Shown here: positions 34,206-43,235 of the stretch, piece after piece
Layout of the letters: each line of letters starts with the position of its first letter
Numbering within the stretch: the stretch's first letter is position 1
Source: Cupriavidus numazuensis
GTDB taxonomy: Bacteria; Pseudomonadota; Gammaproteobacteria; Burkholderiales; Burkholderiaceae
Direction of reading: 5' to 3'
DNA length: 64,000 nt
Assembly (NCBI RefSeq): GCF_905397435.1
Contig: NZ_CAJPVI010000017.1
Location: 1-64,000, forward strand
The notes under the pieces: generated by a model
Database searches by the model: none
Seen by the model: the letters and a program-made list of their open reading frames with translations, nothing else
Told to the model about the DNA's origin: nothing
Position numbers and translations under genes: made by a program

Positions 34206-34402
34206 CACCGCTGACCGGGTTGAAACGCTGTACCCGAGTCCGTCTTGGGGATCGTCCAAAAGCCGTGCCGCGCGAGGCACAGGTTCTGACTCACATAGCG
34301 TAGCAGGGTCGAACCACTGACCACCGTAGCAGGCGTCCAAAGCCGTTTGAACGACTGCCACCGTGGAATTGATGGCCAGCGGCAACGACGCGCTTTTTGG
34401 TT

Positions 34403-34602
34403 ACTTTTTGTCGCTCGGACAAAAAGTGACTCGCCGGCTACGCCGGCGAAACGGAGGCGCCAGCCAAGAACGACACCCCATTCCCGACCATAAAACCCCC
34501 GCCGGCCACGCCGGCGAAACAGCCGCGCCTGCCAAGATCGAAAACCCGCCTTAAACCAAAAGCCCGCCGGCGACGCCGGCAAAACAGCCGACGCCAGTCA
34601 AG
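34403..34602 (+). repeat. Hairpin plus three REP-like repeat copies
   Basis: ACTTTTTGTC-GCTCG-GACAAAAAGT (34403-34427) is followed by three units at 34431-34470, 34499-34536 and 34564-34602. Each has a CGCCGGC-n-ACGCCGGC core, then AAAC and GCCAAG or GTCAAG. They are the mirror image of the copies at 33728-33836. Confidence 0.75.
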
Positions 34603-34633
34603 ACCGATAACGCCCTATTCTGCAAGGAACTCC

Positions 34634-34849
34634 TCAGCGCTCACACCCCATCGCCCGCAGCATCGATTGACCATGCCTAGTCAGACGCGGACTTTGCCTC
34701 CGGCCATGCAGGATCTCGAGATGGACGAGTTCCTTGTCGACCAGCGCGTGAAGATCGGCAGGGTCGATCTGCCGGGAGTCAGTGGTATCGAGTGATTCAG
34801 GGCCGCCGCTGATCAGCAGCAGCGTGGCAAGTTCATGCGGGCTCAGCAC
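34634..34849 (-). CDS. Small hypothetical protein, possible winged-helix fragment
   Basis: A GTG start at 34849 with GGAG six bases before it gives 71 residues. I do not recognise the family with certainty. The N-terminus (LSPHELATLLLISGG) is helical and hydrophobic, the middle is acidic (DPADLHALVDKELV), and the C-terminus (RLTRHGQSMLRAMG) resembles the last wing and helix of MarR-like winged-helix proteins. Similar short orphan proteins occur in Cupriavidus genomes. The coding case rests on the ribosome site and the sensible composition. Longer readings upstream are arginine-rich and doubtful. Confidence 0.5.
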   Translation of the reverse strand: MLSPHELATLLLISGGPESLDTTDSRQIDPADLHALVDKELVHLEILHGRRQSPRLTRHGQSMLRAMGCER

Positions 34850-35062
34850 GTTCGTCTCCTTGGCTGCAGGGGTCGTTTGCTGGGACTGGCGCGGCACGGT
34901 GCCGCGCGCGCGAAGCCTCCGGATCACGCAAGACACGTGCCTGCGACATGCACCGAACCGGCGCGACGCTGCAGCGGCACTGCGTTTTCCGGGGACTAAG
35001 GGCTTTGACGCGGTCACAGCGGCCGGGTTCCGCACCTGAGGCGCGTTCTGCGCTTGCCGTAG

Positions 35063-35659
35063 TTACGCCGGGTGCACTACAACCAAGAGGGCGGTCGCCG
35101 TCGACTTGCCGCTATTGCGGATCGCGTGTGGCACGTCCGCCGCATAGCGTGCCGTTTCCCCATGCCGCAGCTTCTTTTCTTCCGCCCCCGCTTGCACCGA
35201 CATGGCGCCGCTCAGCACCGAAAGGTGCTCCTGTGTGCCAGCTTCGTGCGGTTCCGACGCCAGCACGCCGCCCCCCTGGATCGCCAGTTCATACCACTCG
35301 AAACGTCCGGCCAGTTCGATCGGACCGAGGATCTTCAGTTCGCAGTGGCCATCCGGACTCTTGAGCGACGGAATCGCATGCGGCTGGACCAGTGCAATGC
35401 CGCCGCCGGGGCGACCGCCCGCGTCGGCGGAGAGCAGATCCGCGAGGTTCACGCCGAGCGCGTTGGCCAGGCGCCACAGCACGGCGACGGTCGGATTGGT
35501 CAGGTTGCGTTCGATCTGCGACAGCATCGACTTGGATACGCCGGCGCGGCGCGACAGGTCGTCGAGCGAAAGCTGCTGTTGCTGGCGCAGCGTTTGCAGT
35601 GCGGCGCCGACCGCGGGCGGTCCCTCGGCCTGCGGCTTCTGGATCGGGGGTTGCGTCAT
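35063..35659 (-). CDS. XRE-family regulator with cupin domain
   Basis: A 198-residue one-component regulator. Residues 20-75 form an XRE helix-turn-helix (LSLDDLSRRAGVSKSMLSQIERNLTNPTV). The C-terminal cupin (about 110-195) has SEPHEAGTQEHLSVLSG and ends in DVPHAIRNSG, the usual effector pocket. The ATG at 35659 is used; an ATG eight codons earlier is possible. It is divergent from the kbl-tdh operon with a shared operator-like dyad, so it probably controls glycine/threonine breakdown in response to an amino acid or related ligand. Confidence 0.88.
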   Translation of the reverse strand: MTQPPIQKPQAEGPPAVGAALQTLRQQQQLSLDDLSRRAGVSKSMLSQIERNLTNPTVAVLWRLANALGVNLADLLSADAGGRPGGGIALVQPHAIPSLKSPDGHCELKILGPIELAGRFEWYELAIQGGGVLASEPHEAGTQEHLSVLSGAMSVQAGAEEKKLRHGETARYAADVPHAIRNSGKSTATALLVVVHPA

Positions 35660-35686
35660 GGAGTGCGGTTCGTTATATTGCACAAA

Positions 35687-35706
35687 ACGTTCTTTATAAC
35701 GAACGT
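35687..35706. promoter_or_regulatory. Operator-like dyad between XRE-cupin gene and kbl
   Basis: ACGTTC (35687-35692) and GAACGT (35701-35706) form a perfect inverted repeat with an eight-base spacer TTTATAAC that itself resembles a -10 element. The dyad lies midway between the two divergent starts, fitting autoregulation and control of kbl by the XRE-cupin protein. Confidence 0.5.
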
Positions 35707-35747
35707 GTTCAATTTATCGATCAGATCCTAGCATCGGGAGCCAAACC

Positions 35748-36950
35748 ATGTCGAGTGCCGAGGCCTTCTACGCGTCCGTGCGTGCAGAGCTTGACGCCAT
35801 CCGCGAGGCGGGGCTGTACAAGGAGGAGCGCATCATCGCCACGCCGCAGGGCGCGCGCGTGCGCACCGCCGATGGCCGCGAGGTCATCAACCTGTGTGCC
35901 AACAATTATCTTGGCCTGTCTTCGCATCCCGGCGTTATCGAAGCCGCGCACGAAGCGCTGCGCACGCATGGCTTCGGGCTGAGTTCGGTGCGTTTCATCT
36001 GCGGCACGCAAGACCTGCACAAGACGCTGGAGGCAAGGCTGTCCAGCTTCCTCGGCACGGAAGACACCATCCTCTACGGCTCGGCGTTCGACGCCAACGG
36101 CGGCCTGTTCGAAACCTTGCTCGGTGCGGAAGACGCGATCATCAGCGACGAGCTGAACCACGCGTCCATCATCGACGGCATCCGTCTGAGCAAGGCGCGC
36201 CGTTACCGCTACAAGCACAACGACATGGACGACCTGCGCGCGCAGCTGGCGCAGGCCGATGCCGACGGTGCGCGCTACAAGCTGGTGTTCACCGACGGTG
36301 TGTTTTCGATGGACGGCACCATCGCCCGCCTGGACGAAATGCGCACGATCTGCGATGCGCATGGCGCGCTGCTCGGCATCGACGAATGCCATGCCACGGG
36401 CTTCCTCGGCGCGCGCGGACGGGGCACGCATGAGTTTCGCGGGCTGTTCGGCAAGATCGACATCATCACCGGCACGCTGGGCAAGGCGCTCGGCGGAGCG
36501 TCCGGCGGCTTCACCAGCGCGCGCAAGGAAGTGGTCGCGCTGCTGCGGCAGCGTTCGCGGCCGTACCTGTTCTCGAATACGGTGGCCCCGGCGATTGTGG
36601 GTGCATCGATCGCCGTGCTCGATATCCTCGAAGGCAGCACGGAACTGCGCGACCGGCTCGAGCGCAACACGGCGTTCTTCCGCAAGGGCCTGACGGCGCT
36701 TGGCTTCGATGTAAAGCCGGGCGAGCACCCGATCATCCCGATCATGGTCTACGACGCGGAGAAGGCGCAGCAGTTGGCGCAGCGGCTGCTGGAACTGGGC
36801 GTGTACGTGGTCGGCTTCTTCTATCCCGTGGTGCCGAAGGGCCAGGCGCGCATCCGCGTGCAGATGAGCGCGCTGCACGATGAAGCTGCACTGCAGGCGG
36901 CGCTCGATGCCTTCGGCCAGGCCGGGACAGAACTGGGGCTGACCCGATGA
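35748..36950 (+). CDS. kbl: Glycine C-acetyltransferase (2-amino-3-ketobutyrate CoA ligase)
   Basis: PLP enzyme of the alpha-oxoamine synthase family that splits 2-amino-3-ketobutyrate with CoA into glycine and acetyl-CoA, the second step of threonine breakdown. At 400 residues it is of usual length. The PLP lysine is Lys246 in GTLGKALGG. Other family segments are [28 protein letters not shown] and the aspartate/histidine pair of [11 protein letters not shown]. The four-base overlap with the next gene shows tight coupling with threonine dehydrogenase. Confidence 0.97.
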   Translation: MSSAEAFYASVRAELDAIREAGLYKEERIIATPQGARVRTADGREVINLCANNYLGLSSHPGVIEAAHEALRTHGFGLSSVRFICGTQDLHKTLEARLSSFLGTEDTILYGSAFDANGGLFETLLGAEDAIISDELNHASIIDGIRLSKARRYRYKHNDMDDLRAQLAQADADGARYKLVFTDGVFSMDGTIARLDEMRTICDAHGALLGIDECHATGFLGARGRGTHEFRGLFGKIDIITGTLGKALGGASGGFTSARKEVVALLRQRSRPYLFSNTVAPAIVGASIAVLDILEGSTELRDRLERNTAFFRKGLTALGFDVKPGEHPIIPIMVYDAEKAQQLAQRLLELGVYVVGFFYPVVPKGQARIRVQMSALHDEAALQAALDAFGQAGTELGLTR

Positions 36951-37894
36951 GCGACGCTGCACCAAAAATCCTGATCGTCGGCGCGAACGGCCAGATCGGC
37001 TCCGAACTGGCGCTGGCGCTGGCCGAGCGCTATGGCCGAACCAACGTCATCACGTCGGACGTGGTGCCGACCGGACGCCATGTCCACCTGACCCACGAGA
37101 TGCTCAATGCCACGGACCGCGGCGGGCTCGCGACCATCGTCGAGCGCCACGGCATCACGCAGATCTACCTGCTGGCCGCGGCCTTGTCGGCCACCGGCGA
37201 GAAGGCGCCGCAGTGGGCGTGGAACCTCAACATGACCAGCCTGCTGAACGTGCTCGAGCACGCGCGGCAGTTCGGCATCGAGCGCGTGTTCTGGCCGAGC
37301 TCGATCGCCGCTTTCGGCCCCACCACACCGCGCGAGCACACGCCGCAAAAGACCGTGATGGAGCCGACGACCGTCTACGGCATCTCCAAGCAGGCGGGCG
37401 AGGGCTGGTGCCGCTGGTACCACGACAACCACGGCGTCGATGTGCGCAGCCTGCGCTATCCGGGCCTGATCTCGCACAAGACGCCGCCCGGTGGCGGCAC
37501 GACCGACTATGCCGTGGACATCTTCCACTCGGCCGTGAAGGGGGAGCCCTATACCTGCTTCCTGCGCGAAGACGAGCGGCTGCCGATGATGTACATGCCC
37601 GATGCCATCCGCGCCACCATCGAACTGATGGAGGCGCCGGCGGACAGCCTGACTGAGCGCGGCAGCTACAACATCGCGGGCGTCAGCTTCACGCCGGCGG
37701 AAATCGCGGCGGCCATCCGGGAAGAGGTGCCCGGGTTCGAGGTGCGCTACGACCCCGACTACCGCCAGGCGATCGCGCAAGGGTGGCCGGACTCGATCGA
37801 CGATTCGGTGGCGCGCAGTGACTGGGGCTGGGCGCCGCAATACGGGCTGAAGGAAATGGTGCGCGATATGCTGGAGAACCTGCGCCAGAAGTGA
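36947..37894 (+). CDS. tdh: L-threonine 3-dehydrogenase, short-chain (SDR) type
   Basis: A 315-residue NAD-dependent extended SDR oxidising threonine to 2-amino-3-ketobutyrate, the substrate of the preceding enzyme. The NAD motif is [10 protein letters not shown]. The catalytic residues are in PSSIAAFG and YGISK (Tyr144, Lys148). [16 protein letters not shown] and [16 protein letters not shown] match the epimerase-like threonine dehydrogenases described from Cupriavidus necator. It is not the zinc-dependent Tdh of Escherichia coli. Overlaps kbl by four bases. Confidence 0.94.
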   Translation: MSDAAPKILIVGANGQIGSELALALAERYGRTNVITSDVVPTGRHVHLTHEMLNATDRGGLATIVERHGITQIYLLAAALSATGEKAPQWAWNLNMTSLLNVLEHARQFGIERVFWPSSIAAFGPTTPREHTPQKTVMEPTTVYGISKQAGEGWCRWYHDNHGVDVRSLRYPGLISHKTPPGGGTTDYAVDIFHSAVKGEPYTCFLREDERLPMMYMPDAIRATIELMEAPADSLTERGSYNIAGVSFTPAEIAAAIREEVPGFEVRYDPDYRQAIAQGWPDSIDDSVARSDWGWAPQYGLKEMVRDMLENLRQK

Positions 37895-37945
37895 CGGCTT
37901 AGTACCGCCCGGTAAGGCTGTGTGTTTTCGGCGACGGGATGCATG

Positions 37946-37970
37946 CCAGTATCCCGTTTCGGTATACTGG
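37946..37970. promoter_or_regulatory. Operator-like dyad upstream of the first GntR gene
   Basis: CCAGTAT (37946-37952) and ATACTGG (37964-37970) form a perfect inverted repeat 28 bases before the GntR start. The half-site CTGGTAT recurs near the porin gene and on both sides of the second GntR gene, marking a probable shared operator. Confidence 0.55.
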
Positions 37971-37997
37971 GCGGTAAAGACCGTGAACCCAGAACAC

Positions 37998-38762
37998 ATG
38001 ACACAGCCTGAAAAGAAAAGCATGGCCGGCGAGATCAAGGCCACGATCCAGCGCGAAATCGAAGCCGGCGACATGCCACCCGGCACGCCGCTGGACGAAC
38101 GCATGCTGGCCGAGCGCTTCGGCGTGTCCCGCACCCCGGTGCGCGAGGCACTGCAGCAGTTGTCCGTGCAGAACATGGTCCGCATCGTGCCGCGCGTCGG
38201 CGTGTTCGTGTCGCGGCTGTCGATCACGCAGTTGCGTGAAACGCTGGAACTGCTCGGCGAACTGGAGGCCGTCGCGGCGAAGCTGTCCGCGCGCCGCATG
38301 GATGACGAGCAGCGCGTGCGCCTGAAGGCTGCCCGTGCCGAATGCGAGCAGGCGCACGCCGAGGACGACGGCAAGGGCTTTGCGAAGGCCAACGCAGATT
38401 TCCATGACACGGTCTATGCCGGCAGCCACAACGAATACCTCGTCGAGCAGATCCAGAGCATCCGCCGGCTGATGCAGCGCTATCGTCCGCGCATTTTCCA
38501 GACCCCGGCACGCCGGCAGCGCGTGCTGGAAGACCACCAGCGGCTGGCCGACGCCATCCTCAGCGGCGATGAAACCGCGGCGCATGCGGCCATGCTGGAG
38601 CACGCGCCCGTCGGCACCACCGGGTTCTCCGAATTCCTTTCCACCCTGCCCGCGAGCTATCTCGAAGGCGAGGGCGGCGGGGAGGCTGCCGCCACGCGCA
38701 GCGCCGCACCCCGCGGCGGCGCTCGGCGTGGCCGCAAGCCGGCCGCTTCGAAAGCGGCCTGA
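37998..38762 (+). CDS. FCD-type GntR regulator (first of two paralogs)
   Basis: A 254-residue GntR-family regulator: an N-terminal winged helix (PLDERMLAERFGVSRTPVREALQQL) and an FCD ligand domain with the metal-site residues of ADFHDTVYAGSHNEYL and EDHQRLADAI. A basic, arginine- and alanine-rich tail follows (RGGARRGRKPAASKA). It is clearly paralogous to the GntR protein at 46964-47689: both end their FCD domain with GTTGF-EFL-T-PA. It is convergent with the porin gene and probably regulates the catabolic cluster to its right. Confidence 0.9.
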   Translation: MTQPEKKSMAGEIKATIQREIEAGDMPPGTPLDERMLAERFGVSRTPVREALQQLSVQNMVRIVPRVGVFVSRLSITQLRETLELLGELEAVAAKLSARRMDDEQRVRLKAARAECEQAHAEDDGKGFAKANADFHDTVYAGSHNEYLVEQIQSIRRLMQRYRPRIFQTPARRQRVLEDHQRLADAILSGDETAAHAAMLEHAPVGTTGFSEFLSTLPASYLEGEGGGEAAATRSAAPRGGARRGRKPAASKAA

Positions 38763-38771
38763 TTCCAACAA

Positions 38772-39845
38772 TCAGAACTTGTGCCGCATGCCCATCGCCA
38801 CGCCGAACTGGTTCTTCTCGTTCGGCGCGATCTGGTAGGCGGCAGCGGCGCCGTTCAGGCTTTCAAAGTTCAGCGACGCATTCTTGGTGTACGCCGTGCT
38901 GACATAGAGGTCGGTGCGCTTTGACAGCGAGTAATCCGCGATCAGCGTGACCTGCCACGGGTTGCTCGGATTGATCTTGCTGGTGGCCGTGTACTGCGAC
39001 TTGACGTTGTCGTAGTAGAACGCGCCCGTAAGCTGCAAGGCGGCGGTCGCCTGGTAGTTCAGCGAAAGCCACCACAGATCGTCGCGTGCAGAGGTGTTGG
39101 CCGCCCGCGTGCCATTGTTGTTGTACCGGTACGCGGCCTGTGCGAGCAGGGCCGGCGTAATCTGGTAGCGCAGGCCCAGCGCTGCCTTCTGGGTGCGCGT
39201 GTAGTCGCCGGCGGTCAGGGCGCTGTTGATGCTGTCATAGGCGCCGGCCACGCCGAAGTTGCCGATGCGGTAATCGAAGCCGCCGCCATAGCCGGTCGAG
39301 GCCTGCATCGAACCCGGCTGCTCGCCGAAACTCCAGTGCGCTTCCGCCGTCAGCGGACCCAGGTCGACATGGTATTTCACCATGTTGTCCTCGCGCAGGT
39401 TCGAGCCCGCAATGCCCACCACGGGTTCATAGGTGGTGGCATACGCCGTCGGCGAGTAGTTGGCCATCATCAGGAACAGCGAGGTGTATTGCCGGCCCAG
39501 CGATACCTGCTGCGTGCCGCTGCGCAGACCCACCCATGCCTGACGGCCGAACAGGCGACCGCCTTGCGTCGATACGCCAGTGTCCAGGCTGAAGCCGCTC
39601 TCCAGCGCAAAGATCGCCTGCTTTCCACCACCAAGGTCTTCCGTGCCGCGCAGGCCCCAGCGGCTCGGGGACAGGCCGCCCGAGCTGACGCCGACGCGCG
39701 AATGCCCGTCGGGGCCGGCGCCCGCGTTGTTGTTGGTGTACTCGATATTGGCATCGGCCACGCCGTACAGCGTGATGCCCGATGTCTGCGCGGCGGCGGT
39801 TGCGCTGGCAAGCACGCAGGCAAGGCCGACCAGGTTTCGTTTCAT
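38772..39845 (-). CDS. General porin, OmpC/Burkholderia type
   Basis: A 357-residue outer-membrane beta-barrel that admits small hydrophilic solutes. A Sec signal peptide (MKRNLVGLACVLASATAAAQ) is followed by the Gram-negative porin start SGITLYGVADANIEY. LGGGKQAIFALESGF, FGRQAWVGL and a C-terminal phenylalanine (MGMRHKF) for BamA recognition are all present. The ATG at 39845 follows GGAGGAGAAAG. Two CTGGTAT-like half-sites lie upstream, so it is probably part of the regulon of the catabolic cluster and serves substrate entry. Confidence 0.93.
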   Translation of the reverse strand: MKRNLVGLACVLASATAAAQTSGITLYGVADANIEYTNNNAGAGPDGHSRVGVSSGGLSPSRWGLRGTEDLGGGKQAIFALESGFSLDTGVSTQGGRLFGRQAWVGLRSGTQQVSLGRQYTSLFLMMANYSPTAYATTYEPVVGIAGSNLREDNMVKYHVDLGPLTAEAHWSFGEQPGSMQASTGYGGGFDYRIGNFGVAGAYDSINSALTAGDYTRTQKAALGLRYQITPALLAQAAYRYNNNGTRAANTSARDDLWWLSLNYQATAALQLTGAFYYDNVKSQYTATSKINPSNPWQVTLIADYSLSKRTDLYVSTAYTKNASLNFESLNGAAAAYQIAPNEKNQFGVAMGMRHKF

Positions 39846-39907
39846 GACTTTCTCCTCCATGTTTTTGACTGTCATTCCCGCAGGCCGGGAAGTGGCAGAA
39901 CTATCGC

Positions 39908-39940
39908 TTACTGGTATGTATATGAAAAATAGTGGTATAC
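39908..39940. promoter_or_regulatory. CTGGTAT-like half-sites upstream of the porin gene
   Basis: ACTGGTATGTATATG (from 39910) and AGTGGTATACG (from 39931) stand 65-95 bases before the porin ATG. They match the half-sites near both GntR genes. Confidence 0.45.
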
Positions 39941-39979
39941 GTTAGTGCGTGTCAAAAATGCAAAGACGTCACCACGAAC

Positions 39980-41320
39980 CTATGCCTTGCCGCGCTGGTA
40001 GTCCGCGAACGTCTTGCCGTCACGCGCCAGCCGCTCGAGAAGCGGCGCCGGTTCCCACCAGTAACCGTGCTCGGCGTGGAAGCGCTGGATGTCCGCATAC
40101 ACCTCGCGCAGCCCGATCCGGTCGGCGTAGTACATCGGCCCGCCATGGCGCGCGGGGAAGCCGTAGCCAGTCAGGTAGACGGTGTCGATATCACTGGGCC
40201 GGAGCGCCACGCCGGCCTCCAGCAGCTTCGCGCCCTCGTTGACCATGCCGTAGACGCAGCGTTTGATGATCTCGTCGGCGCTGATCGGGCGCCGTGCGAT
40301 GCCGAGCCGCGCCGATTCCTGTTCGATGAACGTTTCCACCTCCGGATCGCGCAGCGGTTGGCGGCTGCCTGGTTCATAGCGGTACCAGCCCTTGCCGCTT
40401 TTCTGTCCCAGCCGCCCCAGTTCGGTCAGCTTGAGGATCAGGTCGTTCCAGCGCCGGTCCTGCGGCCGGGTGGCGATCTGCGCCTTGCGCGTCTGGTAGC
40501 CCACGTCGTTGCCGGCCATGTCGTGTACGGCGAAGATGCCCATCGCATAGCCGAAGTCGGTCAGCGCCTGGTCCACCTCGTGCGGCAGCGCGCCTTCTTC
40601 GACCAGGAAATGCGCCTCTCGCGTGTAGTTGCGGAACAGCGCGTTGCCGATGAAGCCGGGGTAGACGCGCGCGAGCACGGCGGTCTTGCCCATGCGGCGG
40701 CCGAGGTCCATCAGGGTGGCGATGACATCCGGCGCGGTGTCCCGCGCGCGCACGACTTCGAGCAGGCGCATCACATGGGCCGGGCTGAAGAAGTGGGCCC
40801 CGACCACGTCCTGCGGGCGATGCGTGACGGCCGCGATGGCGTCTACGTCGAGACCAGAAGTGTTGGTGGCGAGGATCGCACCGGGTTTGCACAGCCCATC
40901 GAGATCGCGGAACACCTGCTGCTTGAGCGCCATGTCCTCGAACACTGCTTCGATCACCATGTCGGCAGACGCGGCATCAGCGAGTGCAACGGAACCCTTG
41001 ATCCGCGACAGCCTCGTTTCCATGGCTGCCGGTTCGAGCTTGCCGCGCGAGACGCTGCCGGCGTAGTTGTCCCGCACACGGCGCAAGCCGGTTTCCAGGC
41101 CTTTCTCGCTGCTGTCGATCAGCGTGACCGGGATGCCGATATTGGCCAGTGCCATCGCAATGCCGCCGCCCATGGTGCCGGCGCCAATCACGGCAACTTG
41201 GTTGACGGGACGCAGCGGCAGGTCCTGCGGGAAGTCCGGAATATGGGCCGCTTCCGCCTGGGCGAAGCGGACGTAGTCTGCCGTAGCCTGGGCTTCGGTG
41301 TCGGTTGAGGTCGTGGTCAT
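39980..41320 (-). CDS. 3-hydroxyacyl-CoA dehydrogenase (FadB C-terminal type)
   Basis: A 446-residue NAD-dependent enzyme oxidising 3-hydroxyacyl-CoA to 3-ketoacyl-CoA. It has the two HCDH domains of FadB/FadJ without their crotonase half. The NAD motif is GAGTMGGGIAMALA at about residue 47. The catalytic histidine is in GAHFFSPAHVMRLLEVV, followed by YPGFIGNALF. The second HCDH domain includes YGFPARHGGPMYYAD. The crotonase encoded just upstream (13 bases) supplies a separate hydratase-fold partner. Last of the minus-strand catabolic genes before the porin. Confidence 0.92.
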   Translation of the reverse strand: MTTTSTDTEAQATADYVRFAQAEAAHIPDFPQDLPLRPVNQVAVIGAGTMGGGIAMALANIGIPVTLIDSSEKGLETGLRRVRDNYAGSVSRGKLEPAAMETRLSRIKGSVALADAASADMVIEAVFEDMALKQQVFRDLDGLCKPGAILATNTSGLDVDAIAAVTHRPQDVVGAHFFSPAHVMRLLEVVRARDTAPDVIATLMDLGRRMGKTAVLARVYPGFIGNALFRNYTREAHFLVEEGALPHEVDQALTDFGYAMGIFAVHDMAGNDVGYQTRKAQIATRPQDRRWNDLILKLTELGRLGQKSGKGWYRYEPGSRQPLRDPEVETFIEQESARLGIARRPISADEIIKRCVYGMVNEGAKLLEAGVALRPSDIDTVYLTGYGFPARHGGPMYYADRIGLREVYADIQRFHAEHGYWWEPAPLLERLARDGKTFADYQRGKA

Positions 41321-41333
41321 GGCGTTGCTCGGC

Positions 41334-42131
41334 TTATTCGGACTTCTCGCCCGGAACGGCGAGGGGTTTGGCACGGCCTTCGACGAAGTCGCGCAGGCGC
41401 TCGGCCGCTTCGGGCGGGCGCGGGATGTTCGAGGTCAGGTACTCGACGAACAGGCCGTCGTCGTGAGACAGGTCGTTGATGCGCGGCAGCACATTCGTGA
41501 TGCGCCAGTTGGTATCGGCGGTATTGCGCGCGATCAGCGCGGCCAGTTCGCGCGCCTTGGCGAGCGCCTGGCCCTGCGGCACCACGTAGCGCACGATGTG
41601 TTCGCGCTCGCCTTCCTGTGCGTTCAGCAGGCGTCCGGTCAGCATCATGTCGGCCATCACGGTGTAGCCGACCACGCGCTGGATGCGCACAGTGCCGCCG
41701 CCGCCGACAAAGATGCCGCGCTGTCCTTCCGGCAGGCCGAACAGCGCAGATTCGTCGGCGACGCGAATGTGCGCAGCGGTCGCCAGTTCCAGTCCACCGC
41801 CCACGACCGCGCCATGCAACGCGGCGACGAACGGAATGGGCCCGCGTGCGATGCCGTCAAACACGGTGTGCCACGAGTGGCGCGTACGCTTGCGCGGACG
41901 CGGCTGCTCGCCCGAAGCGCGCGCCAGCGCCTCCTTCAGGTCGAGCCCTGCGCAGAAGTTGCTGCCATGGCCGAACAGAACGCCGACATCGGCTTCTTCG
42001 CCCGCACGCACGACGGCGTCGTGCAGGGCCCAGACCACGTCTTCGTTGATGGCATTGCGCTTGTCGGGCCGGTTCAGGCCGATCAGCGCGACATTGCCGT
42101 CGAGTTCATACGTCACCAGTTCGGTGCTCAT
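41334..42131 (-). CDS. Crotonase-family enoyl-CoA hydratase/isomerase
   Basis: A 265-residue crotonase-fold enzyme. The CoA/oxyanion-hole segments are NRPDKRNAIN, NFCAGLDLKEAL and HGAVVGGGLELATAAHIRVAD. The glutamate usual in the hydratase active site is present at ALFGLPEGQRGI, while the next segment is glycine-rich (FVGGGGTVRIQRVVG). It could hydrate, isomerise or hydrolyse a CoA ester. The ATG at 42131 follows AAGGAG by six bases. Located between the Rieske reductase gene and the 3-hydroxyacyl-CoA dehydrogenase gene in the same transcript. Confidence 0.88.
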   Translation of the reverse strand: MSTELVTYELDGNVALIGLNRPDKRNAINEDVVWALHDAVVRAGEEADVGVLFGHGSNFCAGLDLKEALARASGEQPRPRKRTRHSWHTVFDGIARGPIPFVAALHGAVVGGGLELATAAHIRVADESALFGLPEGQRGIFVGGGGTVRIQRVVGYTVMADMMLTGRLLNAQEGEREHIVRYVVPQGQALAKARELAALIARNTADTNWRITNVLPRINDLSHDDGLFVEYLTSNIPRPPEAAERLRDFVEGRAKPLAVPGEKSE

Positions 42132-42172
42132 CTCATGCTCCTTGTTCATTGCGTGGTTCGACGGTGCGACGG

Positions 42173-43141
42173 CTACAGGTCCAGCACCAGCTTGCGGGTC
42201 TTCGCCCCGGAGCAGCACACCATCATCCGGTTGTTGGTGGCGCGTTCTTCAGCGTTCAGCACGAGGTCGCGGTGATCGGGCTCGCCATCGAGCACGCGGA
42301 CCTCGCACGTGCCGCACACGCCTTCCTGGCACGAGTACATGGGCTCGACGCCTTCGGCGATCAGGCATTCCAGGATGGTCCTGCCGGGCTCGATCTCGAT
42401 GCTGCGGCCGGTGCGCGCGAGTTCCACGGTGAAGCCGCCATCGGTGGCGGCGGCTTCGCGCGCGGCGAAATACTCGCGATGCACGCGCTCGGGCGGCAGC
42501 GATGCGGTGGCCTGTTCAAAGGCCTCCAGCATCGGCACTGGCCCGCAGCAGTAGATGTGCGCGCCTTCAGGCAGGCTCGCGGCGATGGCCGCGACGTCCA
42601 GGCGTTCGGCGCCGGCCTCGCGGTCGAAGGTCAGCCGGACTTCGCCACCGGGCTCCATGCCCATGGCCTCCAGCGTCTCGACAAATGCCGCCTGCTTTCG
42701 TGTGCGTGCGGCATAGTGCAGGCACCACGGGCGGCCCAGCTCGCGCAGCCGATGGATCATGCCGAGGATCGGCGTGATGCCGATGCCGCCGGCCACCAGC
42801 ACCGCGAGCGACGCGGAATCGTCGAGCGGGAAGTTGTTGCGCGGCGGGCTGATGGTCAGCACATCGCCGGGGCGCAGCGTCTCGTGCAGGTAGCGCGAGC
42901 CACCGCGGCTCTGCGCATCGCGGTTGACGCCGATCACGTAGCGGTGCGGCTCGTACTGCGCGTTCAGCAGCGAATAGCTGCGGATCAGGCCGTTGGGCAG
43001 GTGCAAGTCGATATGCGCGCCGGCAGTGAACGCGGGCAGGACACGTAGCGGCGGCTCCGGCCGCAGCTCGAAAGCCAGGATGCCGTCGGCTTCCCAACTG
43101 ATGGATTTGACCCGGACTTGCAGGGTATCGGTAATGCTCAT
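42173..43141 (-). CDS. Phthalate dioxygenase reductase-type ferredoxin reductase
   Basis: A 322-residue iron-sulfur flavoprotein bringing electrons from NADH to a Rieske oxygenase. Domains in order: flavin-binding barrel (GLIRSYSLLN), NAD-binding domain (LVAGGIGITPILGM, YCCGPVPMLEAF) and a C-terminal plant-type [2Fe-2S] ferredoxin (SCQEGVCGTCEVRVLDG, then MVCCSGA). The FMN-NAD-Fe2S order is that of class IA reductases such as phthalate dioxygenase reductase and VanB. The ATG at 43141 follows GGAGACATC. It is separated from the oxygenase gene only by a Bug receptor gene, so the two are surely partners. Confidence 0.93.
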   Translation of the reverse strand: MSITDTLQVRVKSISWEADGILAFELRPEPPLRVLPAFTAGAHIDLHLPNGLIRSYSLLNAQYEPHRYVIGVNRDAQSRGGSRYLHETLRPGDVLTISPPRNNFPLDDSASLAVLVAGGIGITPILGMIHRLRELGRPWCLHYAARTRKQAAFVETLEAMGMEPGGEVRLTFDREAGAERLDVAAIAASLPEGAHIYCCGPVPMLEAFEQATASLPPERVHREYFAAREAAATDGGFTVELARTGRSIEIEPGRTILECLIAEGVEPMYSCQEGVCGTCEVRVLDGEPDHRDLVLNAEERATNNRMMVCCSGAKTRKLVLDL

Positions 43142-43235
43142 GATGTCTCCGGTCGAAGCAGGGACGGTCAGGCCCACGCAGCCTGCAGGGGCTGCACAGC
43201 AGGCATGGCCGCGAGGGGTCTTGTGGTCCCGGCTT

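Larger units (their letters stand above)
33688..34633. other. Gene-free repeat-rich region
   Basis: No frame shows a recognisable protein. The stretch is framed by REP-like GCCGGC units in opposite orientations (two left, three right) and by related TTTTGTC/GACAAAA hairpins at 33835-33863 and 34403-34427. Inside lie a 26-base inverted repeat (34016-34041 and 34180-34205) and unassigned sequence. It may be a mosaic of miniature elements, a decayed gene, or the site of a structured RNA. Confidence 0.6.

Noticed and set aside
34010..34582. 190-codon minus-strand frame in the repeat region
   Set aside because: It is read through REP-like repeats and hairpins, and the translation is repeat-driven without similarity to known proteins.
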